NCBI GenBank assembly: GCA_030159075.1 | Contig: BROG01000978.1 | Coordinates: 62,001-126,000 of the forward strand | DNA from: Atrina japonica | Taxonomy: Eukaryota; Mollusca; Bivalvia; Pterioida; Pinnidae | Direction of reading: 5' to 3' | DNA length: 64,000 bases | Shown: one piece after another, positions 54,563-64,000 of the stretch | Position numbering within the stretch: the stretch's first letter is position 1 | Layout of the letters: every line of letters starts with the position of its first letter | Program-made: the position numbers and the translations under genes | The notes under the pieces: generated by a model | What the model saw: the letters and a program-made list of their open reading frames with translations, nothing else | What the model was told of the DNA's origin: nothing | The model's database searches: none

Positions 54563-57512
54563 CTTAATTCTGAACATCGGACCAATTTACGAGACATTTT
54601 GAAATCTTATATTTATTCACCTAACTGCTAGGTAAAATGAAATCAATCAAATGAATTCACCATAGTCCAGGGGAAGGTAATCAAAGAAATAATGCAGAAA
54701 TGAATGTAAATGACGCGTGAAAATTTATTAATATCTTATTTCTATGAAAACTGACAAATCATGAATCATACATCAACGTATATCAGTCCGATGCAACATT
54801 TGTTTTTATTTATATAGCGGTTCTGAAGAAGATTTTCAAACATGGGTACCCTCTAGGATATATTTTCCCCGTTAGATCCATCCCGATTCAGCTGAAAAAT
54901 ACTAGTTTGGTAGAGGACATTTGTTATTTGCTTCCATGTAAACTTTCGACAAAATCAAAATCTACCGCAAACTGAGAATAAAAAGAAAAGCCATGTCACT
55001 GCATTCTTAAGGAATTAATAAAAATTAAAAACAAAAATAAAATCAGGTTTTTGTAAAATGTTTTCACAAAACATTTCTCTACCTAGTTACCGGTAAAGAA
55101 CATGAAATGAATGCATAATAGTGAATCCGAGATAAGGTATTTAAAGAAATGATACAAAATAAATGAAAATGATATATATATATATTAACATACATGTATA
55201 CCATATAGAAGTTATTTGGACACGTTGACTATGTCATACAATATATTCAGCGTCCAAAATCACGCATAACAGTAATATAAGGCGATCTAATTTCTCACTA
55301 TCAGCTACTCGATACCATGAATTGATAGTGATAAAATAATTCTGTCGTTTCGTTTATAATCCTTTTCTACATAATATTAATGACAGCCAATGGATACAGT
55401 TTTTTCTTTACTTGTAATTATACAATACACATAGTCACTTATTTCCCAGGGGAAATTGTTCCAGAATAACAAGAATTGGCACAATCAAGTTTTCTTTCCG
55501 TATTTAAATCATCGCTTTGTTTTGTGTCACCTGAATGTTGAATTAGTATTGGCTTTTTTTTGCCCATTACTGTTGTGAAATAAAGTTTTTGACTAACCTT
55601 GAAAACTCTGGAATATCTGGAATTTAATACCACGGAAACAAAACATATTCAGACTGGAAAGAGAAAGGATGTATTATGTCACTTCGTATTCTTCCTAAAG
55701 ATGTTATATTAACCATTTTATCAGACATTTGCAGTCAATAAAATGTAACAAATGTGACTACGTAAAATGTCTGTATGCTGCAGAATATTATACATTTATT
55801 GCCCTTATTATAGGGCAATAAACTGTTTATTATACCGAAATGAAAAACTCAAAAAGTAAACGACTAGGACCATTAAAGTTTCAAGAAAATTTTATCCGAA
55901 GCAAAACCATTTTGCAAGAAATTCATGAAAAATCTACACTTTGATGATCAACAGTTGTTTCTTATCAAGAACGAGAACTCTAGTAAGGTTCCGAATGGGA
56001 GGAAATATGACAGGGAAAATGGCGCGCGTGAGGGAGACTTGATGTTTCTGTTCCTGGTCACGTGAATACGTTTGTCCAATAATGATTAAGAATCTAACAT
56101 AGAGGTATAATAATGTTAGATATTATTTAACGTGTAATATAGAATATGTTCCTTTCTAACTGCGTTCATGCTAACGTATATGCAGTCTATGTCAATGTGA
56201 TAGATTAAATGAAATGTCTTTCTCTGTTTGTTTGTTTGTTTGTTTACTGGTGTTCAGTAAAGCCAAACTATTCCAGTTACACAATGTCAGAGAATCTATT
56301 TTTTTTGCATCAGACTAAAATGTCGTCATTTCATTGGGTATAAAGGGTCACACGGCTGCCTTCTATGGTTCTATGGATGGTCAGTATTAAAGTTAGGCGG
56401 CAATGACAGTTGATTCAATGTCAGCTTAGACCGAAAATCCCGTGAAACGAACTATATACGATAGCAATTGAATACTTTACCTTAATTAGAATATCGACTT
56501 TGACAAAATAACAGTTATAAGGTTTATGCCTGACTCTCCAAAATAATATGTCGGATTGATCAAGCCCATGAAAGGAGAAGCAAAGCCGACTTGATCAACA
56601 AATACCAAAATTAACGGTGGAAGGGGAAATCCGTTAACATTGGACTCGGGAGAAGACCAAATGGCATTTGGCACTGACGAATCTTCTTGTTTAATCTGAT
56701 AACGATATTGCGGACTTGTACCCGAGTAGATTAAATGTGAGTTATGGTTTAAACACTATGCTCCACTTATTCCGCTGTGGAGGTCCTAAAATACTGCAAT
56801 ACTGCAATGTATAATTTGCTTTGTTGTGAAAAATATGGTATCAATTGTAACAATACTAGTAATGCGAAAATATCTACATTTTTCTGATAACTAGATTTTA
56901 CATTTTGAACGACACAGTGCTACAGATTTATGCGGATTATAATAACCAATTTTTGTAACAATGCTATCGATAAAAAGGACTAAAATACGGTTTCCTTCTG
57001 AAGATTTGACATGAAAACAATGGAAATAGAATTATTTAAAGTTTTTATCGATAACACACACACTCAAACACACACACATCAGCATTCAACATCTCTACTA
57101 AGATAAGATATATAGCTTTTATAACCTTTGTATTCTATTCTGATCAAGAGTTACATGCACTTACCATATTCTAGTTATTGATATTTCATACAAAAAGTCT
57201 ATTGTGTTTGTCAGCACGTGTTCTCCCAGGAGACAGTAAAAACTAACGCAAAGCTGGCATATAACGACCTTGAATGATAGTATTTCAGGACAGGGGACAA
57301 AATCAATACGTTTAAAGGCAAGGGTAAGAGTGACTAGAATTCCGCTAATGAAAACTCTGGTTATCATTATCATATTAAATTTGGTCTTCAAGAGCAAAGG
57401 AATATATAGACAAGATATTGTATCAAAAGCTTTGGACAACTGTATTGTTAATATTGGGTGATAGTAAGTTTGCATGCATCTGCAATTCTGTAACAGCGCG
57501 TATTAGTGCATG
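54561..57512. other. Gene-poor stretch
   Basis: AT-rich; no supported gene or large repeat. A short (TGTT)n lies at 56227-56246 and a (CA)n at about 57053-57078. The frames at 56486-56674 and 57161-57475 are unsupported. Confidence 0.4.
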
Positions 57513-57796
57513 ATAAGAGCTAGTTGTTTGTTTGTTTGTTTATTGTTGTTTAACGTCCCACTCGAGAATATTTCACTCATATGGAGACGTCACCAAATGC
57601 CGGTGAAGGGCTTCAAATTTTGGCCTATGCTCGGCACTTACGGCCATTGAGCAGTAGGGTTCTTTAACGTGCCAACACCTACTGTGACACGGGACCTCCA
57701 GCTTTTACTGTCTCATCCGGGACTCGAACTCACGACCTCACGATCCAGAGTCGAGCGCGCTACCGACTGAGCCAGGCCGGCTCTATAAGAGCTAGT
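57513..57796 (-). mobile_element. Full-length tRNA-derived SINE with perfect target-site duplication
   Basis: The element (57784 to 57525 on the minus strand) has a tRNA-like head with A box TGGCTCAGTCGG (57774-57763) and B box GAGTTCGAGTCCC (57731-57719). A central body (CCGGTGAAGGGCTTCAAATT and GAGACGTCACC on the plus strand) follows, then a short (CAAA)n tail. ATAAGAGCTAGT is duplicated exactly on both sides (57513-57524 and 57785-57796), proving retroposition. The head is followed by the conserved core shared with the copies at 24226-24418 and 58940-59105. Confidence 0.85.
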
Positions 57797-57993
57797 AATA
57801 CAGCATGTGACTGGGACCATATTATTATCAAGTATGTACATCAATAAATTTGAATAAACTAAAAAGTAGAACGATATATTATATGAGAGAAACAATATCA
57901 CTGTTGACACTGTGATACAAATTAATCTTTTACATATACACTTTTATCATACCCGATTGGAAATATTATTTGCTCGCTAATTTGTCGTCCTCT

Positions 57994-58120
57994 CAGTATA
58001 ATTGATGCGCTTTTGCATTTATTTGATTAATTTGAAAAATGATTTCCTGCGAATAATAAAATCAGTAAAATTGATGCGCTTTTGTGTTTATTTGATTGAT
58101 TTGAAAAATGATTTTCTACA
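57994..58120. repeat. Tandem duplication, 69-bp period
   Basis: CAGTATAATTGATGCGCTTT and CAGTAAAATTGATGCGCTTT start the two copies (57994 and 58063), both running through TTTGAAAAATGATTT with few differences. Confidence 0.8.
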
Positions 58121-58939
58121 AAGACCTATGCAATGATTTATACACAGCTGATATTGACAACCATTGCTAAAAGGACAAGAGAAGGAAAATTACTGCTGGA
58201 TATTTAAAGCAACAGATAATTGCTGACGTCTGCACAATTGCGTTCAATGTCAAATGGCTTTTCATCTACTTGACTACATTTCTGTTTGTTTTCTAATATA
58301 TTATGCAGGTTCCATTACAACCATACATTAAAATACTACTGCACAAATCATCTGAAGTGTCTAACAATTCACTAAAGCGCGTCAGGAAAAGTCTAAGTTT
58401 TAATATCAGACAATATGTGAAGAGATTTGATACACCATCACAAACAGTGTGAATATTTAAGGCATAAGAGTTTCGGTTGTTTTTCATTAATTCTCGTAAT
58501 GAATACTTTTAACAATCTTGGCATTAATCATGTAGCTTTGATGTTGGTAACGAAGACTCCGCTAGATGTAATTCTTCCTCCTGGTAACCATTAGAGTCAT
58601 AGTTCGGCTATCAACCCAAAACTTCAAACATGTAATTTAGAGACAATACAAGTTTGTTTACAACAAAATAATTCAATTTTACGCGCTTGAATATTCAGAA
58701 GTACATTTTTGGTCTCATTCAATTACATATGTATTTTACTGGCGTTATTTCGACTAACGAGTGTGGTAGAAGACGATTGATACAGCGTGATAAGCAATTA
58801 ACCCTGATTACTAAAATAAGTACTTCAACAGAAAAGTCTAAAGGCCATGACCAATCTCTGGGTACTATATGAAAAGCTTGGTAAAACTGGATATGTTTTA
58901 TGCCTGATATAAGTATTCAGAGTGTTGATTATTCATGTT
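58121..58939. other. Intergenic sequence without recognised features
   Basis: No supported gene. The frame at 58687-58872 contains CGRRRLIQRDKQLTLI, faintly like the DNA-binding part of a Tc1-type transposase, but too little to call. Confidence 0.35.
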
Positions 58940-59105
58940 ATCTGTTGTTGTTTTTGTATTGTTGTTTACCGTCTTACTCAAGAATCTTTCACTCATATGT
59001 AGACGTCACCAAATGCCGGTGAAGGTCTTCAAATTTTGGCATATACTTGGCACTTACGGCCATTGAGCAGTGAGGGTTTTTTTTAACGTGCCGACACCTA
59101 CTTTG
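58940..59105 (-). mobile_element. Truncated SINE, same family as 57525-57784
   Basis: It contains CTTTCACTCATATGTAGACG, AAATGCCGGTGAAGGTCTTC and ACGTGCCGACACCTACTTTG, in the same orientation as the complete copy 1.3 kb away. It lacks the tRNA-like head (5'-truncated). Confidence 0.75.
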
Positions 59106-60560
59106 AATGGAAAATGGAAATAATATTTGGTAAATGCAGCTAATGCCCCTTTAAGAGAAAACCCCAAAGATAACGAAAGAAGTCAAATTATATATAAATA
59201 GTGTTTAAGAATTGATTACTTGTTTTAAACATGAAGTGTGAATGATGGATAAAGATTAATAAAGGAATTGTCATCCAATAACCACTTAGATTGCTGAAGT
59301 GTATTGTTCTGAATATGGCACCAACACTGGAAGATTTAGCATGGGAAACTACCTATCGAAATTATTTCTGGGGATATTGGAGACTTGGTTTTAAAACACA
59401 ATATTGAGTGCTGTTTAGTTATTAATCAAATTTTCTAAATTTGGAGAAAGTGAGACTTATGCCATGGATAATATATATTTAAAGACCTATGTACGATTTA
59501 CTGATTTCCGAAATCAGCCTCGAGTTCAGTAAGAAATCGTTACGATATAACCACGTTGCTGTTGTTGTAGAACTCTCGACTGACATTTGATTTCAAGACC
59601 CCGTATTACGGTTAATTATTCACAATAAAAAATTTGACTTGAATGCATTTTGTTTTGAACTTTATTGTCCTCAGGAGCAAAAGAAAAAAAAAGAAAACAA
59701 AACAGAGTTGAGCTCTGTTCATATTTATCAATTAATATTCCTTCAAAAGCTAATTATTGGATTTTATTCACGCGAAAGAAATGTTATTGTATTTGAATTA
59801 AATTAACCACTTAACATTTTCAAAGTATAAACAGTCATGTTCTTTTTTTCAATGTAAATTTGAAAAAATATATACTGTTTAATATTGAAAATTCTTTAAC
59901 CTTCAGTAGGTACATATAGTATAATGCATTTCACCAATATAAATATGAGGACAACAAGGTATGAAAATATACACAATGTATATAGTAAATAGGTAAATTG
60001 ATAATGAGGAGTGGAAGATTCACAGAGTACGAGGGTTGATAGGTTTTGCTGTTGACGCCAAATTCAAGGACACATACTAGCATTGATAGGTTTAAATATC
60101 ATGCATGTTTGTCTTGAATACATTAACTGCATATAGGCATAAGTCGATATAATATAGGTTAAAATTTGTGGAACTTTACATATATCTAGAGGTTGTCTCT
60201 GTATAATCGAAACATTACTTTGAAATTTTTACAATAATATGTCCCAACATTTTTCTATTAAATAGAGAATTTCCTGATCTTTATAATCAGTCGTGGCAAA
60301 ATACCTTGACATTTTATTGTGTAATAAATAACATATCTTATTACATTTGTACTACATTTGATAGCAATCATCCAACTAATTTAACCCCATTTTGTCCAAT
60401 GCATTATTTCTGATGACAGTTGCCAAAGCATTTGCCCGTTATGGTTGATTGCAAATGCACTTGTATACTCATATCATAGATTTATGAATGAAATATTTTC
60501 TGTAACATTTTGAAATTAATTCAATTAACGTTAGTTAAAACGTGGCATGTAAATTCAGCA
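59106..60560. other. Intergenic sequence without recognised features
   Basis: AT-rich; no supported gene or repeat. Confidence 0.4.
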
Positions 60561-60563
60561 GCA

Positions 60564-61581
<1,018 letters not shown>

Positions 61582-61721
61582 CCCGTTTTACGAAAGGTCC
61601 TAAGTCTTAAACCCTAAGTTTTAGTCCTAATTGTCATCGGACTGACCAATCAGCGATGCGTTGCCATGGTAGTTATGACTAAAAATTAGGATTTAGGACT
61701 TAGGTCCTTTCGTAAAACGGG
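61582..61721. mobile_element. Inverted-repeat element (MITE), family B, intact copy
   Basis: The terminal inverted repeats CCCGTTTTACGAAAGGTCCT and AGGTCCTTTCGTAAAACGGG are perfect over 20 bases. Pairing continues inward (AAGTCTTAAAC... / ...AGGATTTAGGACTT, AGTTTTAGTCCTAA / TTATGACTAAAAATTAGG). At about 140 bases with no coding capacity, it is a typical MITE. A degraded relative is at 6651-6765. Confidence 0.85.
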
Positions 61722-63650
61722 CATCTGTCATGTAAGCTACGACCGCCAGCTGATTTAGGCCTACACTTGGTGTTTTTGTTTAAAGGACTACTATATATAA
61801 CATGTCTCTACAAATTCGATTTGCAAGGAAGTACTCCTGGTAGGATATAAAATATTTTGTAATACTTCATATAACACACTTTAAGCATATTTCTTGGTTA
61901 AATTTCAATTTTTTTGTTTAATGTCTTATCTATAATCTAGAGTGATGATTTAATAAAAGTATTGTTATTGCTTAACCCTGTTGCACTACTCGAGTCTTGC
62001 ACACTTTCAATCATATAGTGGCGACCATACACGGGAAGAAACTACTGGCTAACTTGCAAACATTATTACAGAATCAGCTCACGTTCCAGTGGAATTGTAA
62101 TCTACATTGACAAGAAAGGAGACAACGTATCTAAATAAGAACATACCTAGATGAGCTGATTCAGTTTTATTTCATTTCCTAGTACTCTACACAAAATTAA
62201 GAATTTATTTATATGACAAAAGTAAACAAACGAGAAATATATGGAGTCTACGTAGTAACAATACTATCAATGTATTTCCATCGATCAGTCATATTCAGTA
62301 TGTTATCTAAAAAATAAAGAATTAAAAATAAAGTAAACGATATAACAGATCGATATCATCTATAATTAAAAACTAAAACCAGAATCAAATCATAAAAGAA
62401 AATCATAAAATGTAATTTGCTACCACTATCCGACGGATATTTTATTCTAATTATAATGATATAACATGTAGTGTAAGAATATTTGTGCAGAATATAAAAC
62501 AATCACGAGTCTGGATAACGCTGTCAATTTGACCTGATTGATCATATTTGATGCTTTTATTACGCTTTCCACTGATCAAGTGTATGAATTATTAACGAAT
62601 TAACAGGCAAGAATTAAAGCTGCTGTAATTTGTTGTTTGAAGTAGCGAGATACGACATATTGTATATGAATCAGTCGATTAAGGCTTAGACATTGACAGA
62701 CTGCGCACAAAACAACAAGCAGTGTCTTTGTCCGATCTTGTGATTTTTACAAAAATTGTATCCCATCTGAATTTGTGTTTTGAGGTTATATGGAAGCTAT
62801 ATCGACCGATGATGTAAATCCTAAGATATCACCAATGCAGTTGTGTTGCTCTTCAATTGTAGAGTAATAATTTTATAGCCCCGTTAGACCTGTATTGGGC
62901 GATCTCTGGTCACGAGGAAATGCCCTCCCTAAATAAGTGCGTAATTTTACTATGTTCAGCTTGCCAATGAATCACACAGGATTTACTGCTTCAATGCCCT
63001 GTTGACCGGTATTAGGAAACCACCAGACTGAAGTAACTTAGCTTAGTATGAATGAAGTCGAGATTGTATTTAACTTTAATTAACACAGACGCACGTGTAC
63101 GATGTCGAACGAGTCGTCTTTCAAATTCAGTGAATTATCGGGAAATTAAAATATAATAATTAGAAACGTATAATGACCATCCTGTAGATTTATACTTTGG
63201 TATTCGAGATTTTTTATATGTAAAGAATCTGGAATATATGAGCTAATGTTGAATAAAAGTTAAGTTTTGGTTTTATGTAGCATACAAAATTTTGGCCTTT
63301 CCTACTGACTATTTGTGTATTAACATGTCTAAATCTTTATTCAAATTTACTAATATGATTCTTATCAGTCCAAATTTGAGTACCAGCTGTCTACAAAATG
63401 TTGCAATTCCAGTGATATATCAAGCAATCGTACATGTTGACCAACTGACATTTTCAACTGAATAGCACAGTCTGAGGGCTTTATACAATATATACAGCGT
63501 AATTTGGATTTTAAAAATTAGGTACGTGCCTCACTGTACAAGTTGAATTAAAACATATTCAATGTTTTGTATGCTACATAAAACCAATTCACTGCAATAT
63601 CCACAAACTGGTTTTAATTTTAGGTGTATAAAAACGATATTATCTATCAA
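61722..63650. other. Intergenic sequence without recognised features
   Basis: AT-rich; no supported gene, RNA or repeat. Confidence 0.4.
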
Positions 63651-63684
63651 ATATCGCTTAAACATTGATCGAATTTTAAATAAT

Positions 63685-63804
63685 CTATGGATGGATAGAT
63701 AGATAGAAAGATAGATTGATAGATATAGATATAGATATTGATATAAAAAGAGATACATCCACCCATCCATACATACATACATACATACATACATACATAC
63801 ATAC
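63685..63804. repeat. Microsatellites (GATA)n-like and (CATA)n
   Basis: An imperfect GATA/GATT tract (63690-63745), then about nine CATA units (63766-63804). Confidence 0.9.
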
Positions 63805-64000
63805 GTACACAGATATCTGTCCTATATGTCATCATGCCTACGAATTTCCAGTGATGAATTAAAGTTTGTTTTCCTGTGAAGCTTGTCATAACCGAAAAGT
63901 AAGTCAAATCATCCGTTTAATAATTAAAGGGTTACTACACCCCGCCAGATTATGTGAATTAGACTGTACCTACTAAGTAATTCAACAGTTGTGGATAGTT
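63805..64000. other. End of window without recognised features
   Basis: Nothing supported. The sequence GGGTTACTACACCCCGCCAGA near 63930 might start another dispersed repeat. Confidence 0.3.

Noticed and set aside
58687..58872. Tc1-like transposase fragment
   Set aside because: The resemblance is limited to a short CGRRR-type stretch and no catalytic motif follows.

Overview
The window looks like animal nuclear DNA, most likely from a mollusc and probably a bivalve. Genes are split by GT-AG introns. Long (TA)n, (CA)n, (GA)n and (TATG)n microsatellites are scattered throughout, with many minisatellites, tRNA-derived SINEs and short inverted-repeat elements. The motif AGGGAGATtACTCT and the SINE core around 57.6 kb are types I associate with mollusc genomes; that assignment is from memory and was not searched.

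Layout. (1) 1-4940: a decayed DNA-virus-like element of the Polinton/adintovirus kind. It has broken minus-strand frames (packaging-ATPase-like, basic protein, hydrophobic minor-capsid-like), one divergent plus-strand frame with a TATA box and a histone-type 3' stem-loop, then tandem repeats, a promoter-like CpG/ETS block and a nested inverted repeat. (2) 5076-7003, minus: a small split gene with a predicted coiled coil; family not recognised. (3) 8121-18328, plus: a complete six-exon gene for a 532-residue Death-domain protein, with polyadenylation signal at 18531 and a possible alternative last exon at 18842-19021. (4) 23867-33304, minus: a complete ten-exon Na+/Ca2+ exchanger (NCX/SLC8, Calx-beta type) gene encoding 839 residues. 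Reading phase agrees at every junction, and two introns use GC rather than GT donors. (5) 33.3-64 kb: no gene that I can support; mainly satellites, minisatellites, a SINE with perfect target-site duplications, inverted-repeat elements, and a 38-bp perfect inverted repeat next to a G-rich tract.

The two complete genes are unrelated in function: NCX exports Ca2+ across the plasma membrane, and the Death-domain protein is likely a cytosolic adaptor in innate-immune or cell-death signalling. The small minus-strand gene and the Death-domain gene are head to head, 1.1 kb apart, and may share an upstream region. I did not find a clearly new multi-gene system. The most unusual signals are the histone-type stem-loop on the virus-like gene, the nested inverted repeat at 4817-4936, and the perfect hairpin at 54071-54158.
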